Assembly (NCBI GenBank): GCA_963715565.1
Contig: OY970256.1
Coordinates: forward strand, 4,030,001-4,094,000
Reading direction: 5' to 3'
Source: JACVRN01 sp963715565
Lineage (GTDB): Bacteria > Acidobacteriota > Blastocatellia > Pyrinomonadales > Pyrinomonadaceae
DNA length: 64,000 nucleotides
Made by a program: the position numbers and the translations under genes. Of this stretch, positions 8,022 to 15,635 are shown piece by piece (the first letter of the stretch is position 1; each line of letters begins with the position of its first letter). The notes under the pieces are model-generated. The model was not told the origin of the DNA and searched no databases. It was given only the letters and a program-made list of their open reading frames with translations.

Positions 8022-10550
8022 TTAAAGCTCTCGGACGCGACGCTCAAGCTCTTGGGTAATTTCTGTTGGGGGGGCGTTGTCGTGGAAGCTCACGGCTTCG
8101 CCGAAGGTGATGGAGACCTGGCCGGGGCGTGCGAAGTGTTTGTGCTGTTGTTTTAATTCGACGAGGCCGTTGATGCGGATGGGGACGATTGGGGCATGTA
8201 GGTTTGCTGCGAGGAGTCCTGTGCCCGTCATGAAGGGGTGCAGCGCAGCGTCGTCGGCGCGTGTGCCTTCGGGGAAGACGAGCACGCTGGAGCCTTGGTC
8301 CATCATGCGGCCTGCGTATTGGAAGCTACGGCGGAAGCCGCTCTTTTTCGGGAGCGGGAAAACGTTAAAGAGCGTGACGACCAGCAGGTATTGGATGCGC
8401 AGGCGGAGCCTTGTGAGCCACGTGGCGGAGGCCGGTGGATGAATCCAGTCGCGCAGGATTTCGCCTTCCATCGCAATCGCCAAACGCCTGCGGAATCTTC
8501 CAGGCAGCGCAGACAAAATCAGCGCATGGTCCACCATGGAGATGTGGTTCGAGACGAACAACACGGGGCCTTCCAGCTTTCTCAAGTTTTCCCGCCCGCG
8601 CACTTTTACCCAGCACATCACGAACGTTAGCGGCAGCACAAAAAGATAAAGAGCGAGCGTGCGAATCCATGTGATGGGACGAGAGCGCGCCCACGTAGGG
8701 TAAGGATACTGCGGCGCGGTCTCGCTTTCGCTTCTCTGAATCATGCGCTCGACATCGTGCAGGGTCGTCGCGGCTGTAAACGCCGCTTCGTCAATCTCTA
8801 CCTGATAGCGGTCTTCGAGCGCGCTCAATAGCTCTACACGCCCGAGCGAATCGAGTTGGAGGTCGGTCGCCAGGCGGGAAGAAGACGATGCCGCGCGGGT
8901 CGCGTCTGTGTTGCCGCTCACGCGGGCGACGATCTCCGTGAGAGCGCTCGGGTGCGGCGCAGTGTTTGAAGTGCCGGCGGGCTTTGCTTTCAAGATTTCT
9001 GCTATCTCTCGCTTGCGCACTTTCAACGTGGAGGTTCGCGGAAAGTCGCCTTCGGTCCAAACTGTCCAGCGTCGAAGCTGTTGATAGGTTGCGAGCGAGC
9101 GGTTGGCGCGTTCGACAGCTTCCTGAGCGTTCATTTCATCATCGCGCAGGATGAGGACGGCGAGCGGCTCTGGCCCGTGCGTGCCGTCGATTGCGATGAC
9201 GACGCTTGAGCGCACTTCGGGTTGTGCGTCGAGCGCCGCTTCCAAATCTTCCGGGTAGATGTTGAGACCGGCGGCTGTGACAATTACCTCCTTCTTGCGT
9301 CCCTTGAAATAGAGATTGCCTTCGGCGTCCATCTCGCCCACGTCGCCCGTGCGGAGCCAGCCGTCTTCACTCCGCGCAGGCTTCGCGCCCGCTTGCCAGT
9401 AACCGGGCGAGACGTTCGCGCCGCGCACCATGATTTCGCCCTCAGGCCCGAGCTTGATGTCGTGGCCGGGAAGCGTGCGGCCTATGGAGCCGCGACTTCG
9501 CTTGAACGGATGATTGACGCTGATGAGCGAGGCCGTCTCCGTCATGCCGTAGCCCTGTATGACGGCAAAGCCCGTTCGCTGCCAGAAGCTTTCGGTGTCC
9601 GCAGAGAGCGTTGCGCCGCCCGAGATAAAAGCCCAGAACTTCCAACCAAACTTGCGGTGCACATCGCGAAAGACCCAGAGGCGGCGCACGACGCTCCACC
9701 CGTCAGCCTTTTCCAGATGCGCGCTCACACGGCTTCGATCTTCCTTCTCCCAATCGCGCTCTATCTTGTCGCGCAAAGTGTCCAACAGTCGTGGGACGGC
9801 GACCATGACTGAGATTTTTTCGCGGCGCGTAGTTTCTATAATCTCCGACGGATTCAGAGACGCGTGGAAGAAAACTTCGCCGCCCAGAAGCTGCGGGATA
9901 AAGATGGACATGAACTGGCCGAAGACGTGGCTGAGCGGGACGAGGCTTAAAAAGCGTAGCGGGTGTACGAGGCGTTCCCACTTCAAATATTTTTCAATCT
10001 CGCTTTCCAGCGGCGCGATGTTCGCCAGCAGGTTTCCGTGCGTGAGCACGACTCCCTTCGGCTCCGTCGTCGTCCCTGAAGTGTAAACAATCTCGACTAC
10101 CTCATCTTCGCGCGGCTGCCTTAAAGTCTCATAAGGCATCGGCGCGTGGTGCGCGACGCTTTCGCGTAGGTCGTTGATGTTCAGATGCTGCAAGCCTTCC
10201 GGCTTACACGCTTCAGTGTCGTCAATCAGGATGAGCTTTGCGTCCGTTTGTTGACGGACGCTCTCTACGAAGTGGGGCGCGCTCTCCGCATCCAGAGGGA
10301 CGACGACCGCGCCGCGCGCGACCGTGCCGAAGAAGGCCGCGACCCATTCGGGACTGTTCTCTGCTTTGATGAGCACGCGCTCGCCCTGCTCAACGCCTCT
10401 TGCTTCAAGCTCGCGCGCAAACCTCCACGCGGTTTCCGCAACTCCTTTGTAAGACCAGCGCACCGTTCGCAAGCCTCGCCTTGAGACAAACGCACACGAC
10501 GCCCCGCGTCGCGCGTAATCTTCCAGAAAGCTGAGAATGCTGCTACGCAT
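8022..10550 (-). CDS. Acyl-ACP/CoA ligase - acyl carrier - 1-acylglycerol-phosphate acyltransferase fusion
   Basis: Three-domain lipid enzyme of 842 residues. Residues 1 to about 530 form an AMP-binding adenylating domain (YTSGTTTEPKG, GYGMTETAS, RTGD). A carrier-protein domain follows with the phosphopantetheine serine at residue 568 (LQLDSLGRVELL). The last 190 residues are a PlsC-type acyltransferase with hydrophobic entry helices, the NHxxxxD motif (NHISMVD) and FPEGTR. The order suggests that a fatty acid is activated, held on the built-in carrier and passed to a lysophospholipid at the inner membrane. It resembles the two-function Aas enzymes but has the ligase first and an extra carrier. 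It stands alone on the minus strand, convergent with the response regulator. Confidence 0.9.
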   Translation of the reverse strand: MRSSILSFLEDYARRGASCAFVSRRGLRTVRWSYKGVAETAWRFARELEARGVEQGERVLIKAENSPEWVAAFFGTVARGAVVVPLDAESAPHFVESVRQQTDAKLILIDDTEACKPEGLQHLNINDLRESVAHHAPMPYETLRQPREDEVVEIVYTSGTTTEPKGVVLTHGNLLANIAPLESEIEKYLKWERLVHPLRFLSLVPLSHVFGQFMSIFIPQLLGGEVFFHASLNPSEIIETTRREKISVMVAVPRLLDTLRDKIERDWEKEDRSRVSAHLEKADGWSVVRRLWVFRDVHRKFGWKFWAFISGGATLSADTESFWQRTGFAVIQGYGMTETASLISVNHPFKRSRGSIGRTLPGHDIKLGPEGEIMVRGANVSPGYWQAGAKPARSEDGWLRTGDVGEMDAEGNLYFKGRKKEVIVTAAGLNIYPEDLEAALDAQPEVRSSVVIAIDGTHGPEPLAVLILRDDEMNAQEAVERANRSLATYQQLRRWTVWTEGDFPRTSTLKVRKREIAEILKAKPAGTSNTAPHPSALTEIVARVSGNTDATRAASSSSRLATDLQLDSLGRVELLSALEDRYQVEIDEAAFTAATTLHDVERMIQRSESETAPQYPYPTWARSRPITWIRTLALYLFVLPLTFVMCWVKVRGRENLRKLEGPVLFVSNHISMVDHALILSALPGRFRRRLAIAMEGEILRDWIHPPASATWLTRLRLRIQYLLVVTLFNVFPLPKKSGFRRSFQYAGRMMDQGSSVLVFPEGTRADDAALHPFMTGTGLLAANLHAPIVPIRINGLVELKQQHKHFARPGQVSITFGEAVSFHDNAPPTEITQELERRVREL

Positions 10551-10641
10551 GAGAACGAGTTGAAGCCGACTCCTTCACGTAAAAATTTATCTTAACTGCG
10601 ATCGAGCGCCCCGCGTCGCACTCGCTGTGACACTTTTAAAA

Positions 10642-10690
10642 TTGTTTCATCTGTTCATTTCTTCATTGAATCAATGAACAGATGAAACAA
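10642..10690. repeat. 18-bp perfect inverted repeat overlapping the rluA-type 3' end
   Basis: Arms 10642-10659 and 10673-10690 are exact complements (TTGTTTCATCTGTTCATT and its reverse). The left arm contains the stop codon of the pseudouridine synthase gene, so the last residues of that protein (FHLFIDSMKK) are repeat-encoded. It could act as a terminator on the minus strand. Confidence 0.8.
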
Positions 10691-11605
10691 TGAATCAATT
10701 TTAGAAGTGAACTCCAGCCAGTCGCCGTTTGCAGGATGATGAAAGCAAAGCCGTGCGGCATGAAGACAGAGGCGCGTCGCCGCGTGCGTCTGCACATCTG
10801 GCCCGTACCACGAGTCTCCTACAATCGGGTGGCCTATATGCGCGCAGTGTATGCGTAGCTGGTTGGTGCGTCCCGTCACGGGCTCAAGCTCTACGAGCGT
10901 CAGGCCGTTTCTTCTTTCCACGACGCGAAGCCGCGTCAACGCGTCTCTACCTCCATTCAAAACTCTCCATTTCGGATGAGCCTCAGCATCGCGCCCGATA
11001 GGAGCTTCAATAGACAGCTTTTCATCATCTATCAAACCGCGCACGAGCGCGAGGTAGCGTTTCTCTACCAGACGATGATGAAAGTGGCGCGTGAGAATAG
11101 TCAGAGCGCGCTGGTGCTTGGCTACGACCATGAGACCGGAGGTCGCGCGGTCCAGGCGATGCACTAGTCCGGGGCGAACCGTCGGCAGCAAAGTTGAGCC
11201 TTCTGCCGTTGGCGTATCCTGAGTGGGCCTGTGCGCGCCGAAGTTCAGATGATAGGAGAGCGCGTTGGCGAGCGTTCCCGTTTTCTCGCCGCGCGTCGGA
11301 TGAACGAGCATCCCTGCGGGTTTATCCACGACGACTAGATGTGCGTCTTCGTAAACAATCGAGAGCGGGATGGGCTCGGGCGTCATCGCCGTCGGCTCGC
11401 CTTCTTCCAACTCAAGCTCTACACGGTCGCCCCTCGCCAGGTGATAGCCCGGCACACCGCGCTCACGGTTGACGAGGCACGCGCCCTCGGCCAGAAGAGT
11501 GTTGATACGCATGCGGCTCAGCCAGCCCAGACGGTCTGCCAGAAAACGATCCAGCCTCATGCCCGCCTCGCTCTCCGCAATCTGAAATTGTAGCGATTGC
11601 TTCAC
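10655..11605 (-). CDS. RluA-family RNA pseudouridine synthase
   Basis: An enzyme that isomerises uridine to pseudouridine in 23S rRNA or tRNA. The N-terminus is an S4 RNA-binding domain (GMRLDRFLADRL..SRMRINTLL). The catalytic domain has the family start VVDKPAGMLVHPT, the active-site block GLVHRLDRATSGLMV with catalytic Asp, and the RTNQLRIHCAHIGHPIVGD motif. RluD and RluC are the closest well-known relatives; the exact target base cannot be fixed. GTG 11605 is preferred because longer versions would overlap the divergent phospholipase-D gene. The C-terminus runs into an inverted repeat that probably replaced the original tail. Confidence 0.9.
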   Translation of the reverse strand: MKQSLQFQIAESEAGMRLDRFLADRLGWLSRMRINTLLAEGACLVNRERGVPGYHLARGDRVELELEEGEPTAMTPEPIPLSIVYEDAHLVVVDKPAGMLVHPTRGEKTGTLANALSYHLNFGAHRPTQDTPTAEGSTLLPTVRPGLVHRLDRATSGLMVVAKHQRALTILTRHFHHRLVEKRYLALVRGLIDDEKLSIEAPIGRDAEAHPKWRVLNGGRDALTRLRVVERRNGLTLVELEPVTGRTNQLRIHCAHIGHPIVGDSWYGPDVQTHAATRLCLHAARLCFHHPANGDWLEFTSKIDSLFHLFIDSMKK

Positions 11606-11777
11606 GCGAACTATTTTACGAAAGAGACGCGCCCCAACGCGACAGTTTAGATAGACTTCTGAAGCGACGTTAAAACAAACCCTCGCCGCTCTTGTGCTAT
11701 CTTTACTGGAATCAGACTTGAGCCTGAATCGTCTCAGCGTTTTGTACGTCTTGCGACAGAGCGCAGAGGGCCACCGC

Positions 11778-13319
11778 ATGAGGGGAAGTCAACATCAAAA
11801 AAATACTGGTCGCCTCGCATCCGTGCGCCTGATGGCGGACCAGGCTTTTTCCAGGGCAGCGGGCGCGCCGCTTCTTCCCGGCAACCAGATACGGCTTCTC
11901 AAGGACGCGCAGGAAAATTATCCCGCGTGGCTCAACGCCATACGCACCGCACGCCGTACGATTCACTTCGAGTGCTACATCATTCACGGCGACGAGGTGG
12001 GCCGCCAGTTCGCGGAAGCTCTCGCGGCCAAAGCGCGCGAGGGCGTGCATGTGCGCGTCATCTATGATTGGCTGGGCTCGTTCGGCATACGTCAACGCCC
12101 GCTCTGGCGTTTGATGGCGGACGCGGGCTGCGAAGTACGCTGTTTCAACCCGCTGCGTTTTGACAGCCCCTTCGGCTGGCTCAGCCGCGATCATCGCAAG
12201 GCGCTTTCGATTGACGCCGAAGTCGCTTTCGTGACGGGCCTCTGCGTCGGGCGCATGTGGGTCGGCGATCCCGCGCGCAACATAGAGCCCTGGCGGGATA
12301 CGGGTGTGGAAGTGCGCGGGCCTGCCGTGGCCGACGTCGAAGCGGCGTTTGCGCAAAGCTGGATCGCGACCGGCGCACCGCCTTTGCCGGAAAATGAAAT
12401 GGTCGAGCGCGACGAGATTGACGAGATGGGCAAGACGATGCTGCGCGTGATTGCCAGCATGCCCAACACCGCGGGGCTTTATCGCCTGGACCATCTCATA
12501 GCCTCGCTCGCGCGTCGTTCGCTCTGGCTCACGGATGCTTATTTCGTAGGCACTACGCCGTACATACAGGCGCTCGCCGCCGCGTCGCGCGATGGCGTTG
12601 ACGTGCGGCTCCTCGTGCCCGGCTCAAGCGACCTGCCTTTCTTCCGTGCGCTGTCGCGCGCCAACTATCGCTCGCTCCTTGAAGCGGGCGTGAGGGTTTA
12701 CGAGTGGAACGGCTCTATGCTGCACGCCAAGACGGCTGTGGCCGACGGGCAGTGGGCCAGGGTCGGCTCTACCAATCTTAATCTAGCCAGTTGGATCGGC
12801 AACTGGGAACTGGACGTCGCCGTCGAAGATGAAAAGTTTGCACAAGCGATGGAGGAGATGTACCTACAGGATTTGGAGCACTCGACGGAAATCGTCCTCG
12901 GCGCGCACCAGCGCGTGCGTCCAACGAATCGACCGGAGCCTCAGCGGCGGCGCACCAAAAGATCGAAGCGCGGGAGCGCAGGCCGCGCCGCCATCGGCGC
13001 ACTCGGCATTGGCAGCGCCGTCAGCGCAGCCATCACCAACCGCCGCAGCCTCGGTCCGGCAGAGGCCAAGATCATGGTCATGGGAGGCGGCCTGTTGCTG
13101 TTGTTAACTGTGGTCGGAATCTTCTGGCCGCGTGTTCTCACTATCCCTCTGGCCGTGCTCGGCATCTGGATCGCCGTCGCGCTTTTTATACGCGCCTACA
13201 GGCTGCGCACCGAAGGCGCAAGCGCGGAGATGGAAACGGCGCAGGCACGCTCAATGCTGGCCGAGCCCGAAGCGGTCGTTCACAGCAGCGAAAGATTGCC
13301 GCATGATAAAGCGCCGTGA
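11778..13319 (+). CDS. Phospholipase D-type cardiolipin synthase
   Basis: Two HKD phosphodiesterase motifs are present: DHRKALSID with the following GLCVG, and LHAKTAVADGQWARVGSTN. This is the arrangement of bacterial cardiolipin synthases, which join two phosphatidylglycerol molecules. Unlike the classical ClsA form, the membrane part is at the C-terminus: two hydrophobic helices near the end (IMVMGGGLLLLLTVVGIF and LAVLGIWIAVALF) after a basic linker. The start is uncertain: ATG 11778 is used here, while GTG 11694 and a later Met are possible. The gene is divergent from the pseudouridine synthase. Confidence 0.85.
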   Translation: MRGSQHQKNTGRLASVRLMADQAFSRAAGAPLLPGNQIRLLKDAQENYPAWLNAIRTARRTIHFECYIIHGDEVGRQFAEALAAKAREGVHVRVIYDWLGSFGIRQRPLWRLMADAGCEVRCFNPLRFDSPFGWLSRDHRKALSIDAEVAFVTGLCVGRMWVGDPARNIEPWRDTGVEVRGPAVADVEAAFAQSWIATGAPPLPENEMVERDEIDEMGKTMLRVIASMPNTAGLYRLDHLIASLARRSLWLTDAYFVGTTPYIQALAAASRDGVDVRLLVPGSSDLPFFRALSRANYRSLLEAGVRVYEWNGSMLHAKTAVADGQWARVGSTNLNLASWIGNWELDVAVEDEKFAQAMEEMYLQDLEHSTEIVLGAHQRVRPTNRPEPQRRRTKRSKRGSAGRAAIGALGIGSAVSAAITNRRSLGPAEAKIMVMGGGLLLLLTVVGIFWPRVLTIPLAVLGIWIAVALFIRAYRLRTEGASAEMETAQARSMLAEPEAVVHSSERLPHDKAP

Positions 13320-13405
13320 GAATAATTTTTAAATTCAATCTCTATGCGTGAAAGCAACTTAAAGAAGAACGAGTGATTCAAAATCAACGACGACGAAAAA
13401 AGTTC

Positions 13406-13434
13406 TTGACACGCGCGCATGAGTTGCCTTATAC
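13406..13434 (+). promoter_or_regulatory. Strong sigma70-type promoter
   Basis: TTGACA at 13406-13411, a 17-base spacer, then TTATAC at 13429-13434. Transcription should begin near 13441 and run through the small open frame to the terminator at 13769-13818. Confidence 0.7.
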
Positions 13435-13492
13435 ATGCCCGTTCGCGTTGCTCACGTTTTGAGCAATGCAAATTAAGAAGGGCTAGATAAAG

Positions 13493-13696
13493 ATGAACTG
13501 GACCAGTAAGAGACATACAAGCACCGCAGGCACGGCCGCCGCCATGTGGCAGCCGTGTGTCCGTATGCGCGGTGAGGGTGGGTCTCTGGCGGGTTTGAGC
13601 CTCGCGCTTTATAGCGTCGAAGGCTCCATTAATCAGCCCAAACTGCAACGGATAGAAGGCTTTACACGTTTAGATCAGCGTCAATTGAATAGTTAG
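13493..13696 (+). CDS. Possible small protein within a short transcription unit
   Basis: A 67-codon frame (starts MNWTSKRHTS) with an AAGAAGGG ribosome site ten bases upstream. It lies between a consensus promoter and two hairpins, the second with a T-run. I do not recognise the protein and it has no clear domain; it is Ser/Thr/Gly/Arg-rich. The unit could equally be a structured RNA of about 380 bases with a chance reading frame. It lies just upstream of the tRNA array. Confidence 0.4.
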   Translation: MNWTSKRHTSTAGTAAAMWQPCVRMRGEGGSLAGLSLALYSVEGSINQPKLQRIEGFTRLDQRQLNS

Positions 13697-13701
13697 TTTA
13701 G

Positions 13702-13728
13702 CGGGAGCGGACGATGTTCCCGCTCCCG
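13702..13728 (+). other. GC-rich hairpin after the small open frame
   Basis: CGGGAGCGG (13702-13710) pairs perfectly with CCGCTCCCG (13720-13728). There is no T-run, so it is not a standard terminator; it may be an RNA 3' structure or a processing signal. Confidence 0.6.
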
Positions 13729-13768
13729 AAAATCTCGAAACAAAAGTTTTCAGTTCAAGATTGAAACG

Positions 13769-13818
13769 GAGCGGGCTTCAGAAGCTTCCACACGAGGAAG
13801 TTCTGAAGCCCGCTCTTT
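13769..13818 (+). terminator. Rho-independent terminator
   Basis: Fifteen-base perfect stem, GAGCGGGCTTCAGAA (13769-13783) with TTCTGAAGCCCGCTC (13801-13815), followed by TTTT. It ends the short transcript that starts near 13441. Confidence 0.85.
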
Positions 13819-14023
13819 TGTTGTTTGACAATCGAATTACCTTGTCACGTTTTGAGAGATGAAGGCAGGGAGCAGAAGGACGGTTGGCCTCCGGTGCTTT
13901 GCGAGAGTCCACAAGGCTGGCCGCCCTCGGTCGACGTGTGCCTCGAAGTGTGTCTTCTTGTGGCCCACATCTTTTTCTGTCTCTCTGCCTTCACTCATTT
14001 TGTAACACAACGAATTTTATTTT
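13819..14023. other. Leader region of the tRNA array
   Basis: No gene recognised. A TTGACA at 13825-13830 lacks a good partner -10. Positions 13880-13960 are rich in short complementary GC runs (GGTTGGCC / GGCTGGCC, GTGTGCCTCG / TCTTCTTGTGG) and could be structured RNA, but no known RNA family is recognised. Confidence 0.3.
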
Positions 14024-14110
14024 GCATGCGTGGCGGAGCAGGCTGTCGCCCCTCGCTGTAAACGAGGTGTTCTTCAAAGGCTATCGCAGGTTCGAGTCCT
14101 GCCGCATGCA
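14024..14110 (+). tRNA. tRNA-Tyr (GTA)
   Basis: Acceptor GCATGCG/CGCATGC, anticodon loop CTGTAAA, class II variable arm, T loop TTCGAGT and discriminator A. The D arm is short and unusual. Confidence 0.85.
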
Positions 14111-14120
14111 CTAAAAAGAG

Positions 14121-14202
14121 AATGCAAAATGCAAAGTGCAAAATGCAGAGTTAAAGAAGGTCTTTCTGTTCATTCATCATTTTGCATTTTGACTTTTGCA
14201 TT
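14121..14202. repeat. Heptad-type hairpin repeat (AATGCAA family)
   Basis: The left arm is iterated AATGCAA / AGTGCAA units and the right arm is their complement (TTTTGCATT, GACTTTTGCA). It sits between tRNA-Tyr and tRNA-Arg. It is the same core found at 16.4, 19.9, 27.2, 37.9, 39.8-41.0, 51.8 and 53.2 kb. Confidence 0.85.
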
Positions 14203-14209
14203 GCCTTTT

Positions 14210-14284
14210 GGACTCGTAGCTCAGCGGAATAAGAGCGCGGCTCTGCGAAGGCCGAGGACGCATGTTCAAATCATGCCGGGTCCA
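14210..14284 (+). tRNA. tRNA-Arg (GCG)
   Basis: Acceptor GGACTCG/CGGGTCC, anticodon loop CTGCGAA, T arm GCATG-TTCAAAT-CATGC. Anticodon GCG is unusual, because bacteria normally read CGN with ACG (inosine). Confidence 0.8.
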
Positions 14285-14295
14285 CTCAAAAAAAT

Positions 14296-14372
14296 TACGG
14301 AGTAGCTAAGCTGGAAAAGCGCCTGACTTTGAATCAGGAGATGCGTTGGTTCGAGTCCAACCTCCGTAGCCA
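14296..14372 (+). tRNA. tRNA-Gln (TTG)
   Basis: Acceptor TACGGAG/CTCCGTA, loop CTTTGAA, discriminator G, and an encoded CCA at 14370-14372. Confidence 0.88.
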
Positions 14373-14377
14373 TCACT

Positions 14378-14452
14378 TGCCGGTGTAGCCCAATGGCAGA
14401 GGCGCTTGTCTTAGGAACAAGAGGTTGGGGGTTCAAATCCCTCCACCGGCAT
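14378..14452 (+). tRNA. tRNA with Leu anticodon (TAG), short variable arm
   Basis: Acceptor TGCCGGT/ACCGGCA, anticodon arm CTTGT-CTTAGGA-ACAAG. At 75 bases it lacks the long variable arm of canonical bacterial tRNA-Leu, and the discriminator is T rather than A. Confidence 0.8.
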
Positions 14453-14475
14453 CCGTCTTTACTCACCAATCATTT

Positions 14476-14549
14476 GCTGTCGTGGCGCAACTGGCAGACG
14501 CGCACGGTCGAGATCCGTGTAGATGAGGGTTCAAATCCCTCCGACAGCA
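14476..14549 (+). tRNA. tRNA with Leu anticodon (GAG), short variable arm
   Basis: Acceptor GCTGTCG/CGACAGC. The D arm (GGCGCAACTGGCAGACGCG) is typical of tRNA-Leu. The anticodon loop TCGAGAT has C at position 33 instead of T, and the variable region is short (TAGAT). Discriminator A. Confidence 0.75.
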
Positions 14550-14568
14550 TCCCTTTCATCAACCATGC

Positions 14569-14646
14569 GCGCGCGTAGCCCAAACTCGGGTAGAGGCGGC
14601 TGACTTAAAATCAGCTTACGTGAGAGTTCGAATCTCTCCGCGCGCA
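14569..14646 (+). tRNA. tRNA with Leu anticodon (TAA), short variable arm
   Basis: Acceptor GCGCGCG/CGCGCGC, anticodon arm GCTGA-CTTAAAA-TCAGC, variable loop TTACG, discriminator A. Again a Leu anticodon on a class I body. Confidence 0.8.
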
Positions 14647-14669
14647 ATTCTCGCAAACGTCTTTCAATT

Positions 14670-14747
14670 GGGGATGTAGGCAAATTGGATTAAGCCACTT
14701 GACCTTCAATCAAGCGAATGCGAGTTCGAGTCTCGTCATCCCTGCCA
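14670..14747 (+). tRNA. tRNA-Glu (TTC)
   Basis: Acceptor GGGGATG/CATCCCT (G-T first pair), anticodon arm CTTGA-CCTTCAA-TCAAG, discriminator G, encoded CCA. Confidence 0.85.
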
Positions 14748-14759
14748 AAACTTTCTTAC

Positions 14760-14834
14760 GTGGGTCGTAGCTTAATCCGGTAGAGCACTGCGCCGTGAAC
14801 GCAGCACGCGCGGGTTCAAATCCCGTCGGCCCAC
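14760..14834 (+). tRNA. tRNA-His (GTG)
   Basis: Acceptor TGGGTCG/CGGCCCA with an extra 5' G (14760) opposite discriminator C (14834), the hallmark of tRNA-His. Anticodon arm CTGCG-CCGTGAA-CGCAG. Confidence 0.9.
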
Positions 14835-14851
14835 CCAAAAATTTTTCACAC

Positions 14852-14923
14852 GGAACTGTGGCCGAGAGGTGAGGCACTTCACTGTCGATGAAGATGATGA
14901 CGGTTCGAGTCCGTCCAGTTCCG
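14852..14923 (+). tRNA. tRNA-Asp (GTC)
   Basis: Acceptor GGAACTG/CAGTTCC, anticodon arm CTTCA-CTGTCGA-TGAAG, T arm GACGG-TTCGAGT-CCGTC, discriminator G as expected for Asp. Confidence 0.85.
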
Positions 14924-14933
14924 CTTGGCCCGC

Positions 14934-15006
14934 GTCTCTGTAGCTTAACTGGTAGAGCGGGTGATTCTTAATCACTCAGGTCTGAGTTCGACTCTCAGCG
15001 GGGACA
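14934..15006 (+). tRNA. tRNA-Lys (CTT)
   Basis: Acceptor GTCTCTG/CGGGGAC (two G-T pairs), anticodon loop TTCTTAA, T arm CTGAG-TTCGACT-CTCAG, discriminator A. Confidence 0.85.
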
Positions 15007-15019
15007 TTGAGATTTTTCA

Positions 15020-15093
15020 CGGAGTGTAGCCTAGCGGCTTCAGGCACTTGCCTTGGGAGCAAGACGACGGGGGTTCGAATCCTCTCACTCCGA
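15020..15093 (+). tRNA. tRNA-Pro (TGG)
   Basis: Acceptor CGGAGTG/CACTCCG, anticodon arm CTTGC-CTTGGGA-GCAAG, discriminator A. Confidence 0.85.
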
Positions 15094-15105
15094 TCACTTA
15101 CCAAC

Positions 15106-15180
15106 GCATCCTTGGTCCAGCCTGGTCGAAGACACGGCGTTGCCATTGCCGAGACACCGGTTCGAATCCGGTAGGATGCT
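15106..15180 (+). tRNA. tRNA-Gly (GCC)
   Basis: Acceptor GCATCCT/AGGATGC, anticodon loop TTGCCAT, T arm ACCGG-TTCGAAT-CCGGT, discriminator T as usual for Gly. Confidence 0.82.
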
Positions 15181-15199
15181 CCAACCTTTTTTCACACGC

Positions 15200-15271
15200 G
15201 CCCCCGTAGCTTAACGGAAGAGTGATTTGCTTCGAACAAATCGAGTGTGGGTTCAAATCCTACCGGGGGCT
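15200..15271 (+). tRNA. tRNA-Arg (TCG)
   Basis: Acceptor GCCCCCG/CGGGGGC, anticodon arm ATTTG-CTTCGAA-CAAAT, discriminator T. Confidence 0.85.
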
Positions 15272-15289
15272 TTCTTTCCAACGCTTCGT

Positions 15290-15361
15290 GCGGGAGTGAT
15301 GTAAGCGGCAACATGCGAGAACTCCACTCTTGAATTGAGGGTTCAAGTCCCTCCTCCCGCT
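15290..15361 (+). tRNA. tRNA-Gly (TCC)
   Basis: Acceptor GCGGGAG/CTCCCGC, anticodon arm CGAGA-ACTCCAC-TCTTG, T arm GAGGG-TTCAAGT-CCCTC. Position 33 is C rather than T. Discriminator T. Confidence 0.75.
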
Positions 15362-15379
15362 TCAATTCTTTTTCACCGC

Positions 15380-15453
15380 GCACGCGTAGCTAAGCTGGTT
15401 AAGGCGCTGGATTGCAAATCCGGTCATCGTCGGTTCGAATCCGACCGCGTGCT
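15380..15453 (+). tRNA. tRNA-Cys (GCA)
   Basis: Acceptor GCACGCG/CGCGTGC, anticodon arm CTGGA-TTGCAAA-TCCGG, discriminator T as required by CysRS. Confidence 0.9.
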
Positions 15454-15635
15454 TAAAACGCAAAGACGCGCGGCTCGAAAGAGCTTTTTCGTTTTTGTTG
15501 TCTTCAAGAGCGGGGAATTCGCGCCCTGCGATTCATCCTCACACCCGCTCTTCTCAAAAAACTGTCCTCGCCCCAGGGCGCGACCGCTTTGAGGAAATAT
15601 TTTTTTCAACTTGATGAAAGGAGGTGCCGGGAACA

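Noticed and set aside
13853..13970. A riboswitch or SRP/6S-type RNA before the first tRNA
   Set aside because: Complementary GC runs exist, but no conserved core of a known RNA family could be matched by eye.
14210..15453. Minus-strand open frames across the tRNA array
   Set aside because: They are shadows of tRNA sequences and share translated fragments only because tRNAs resemble each other.
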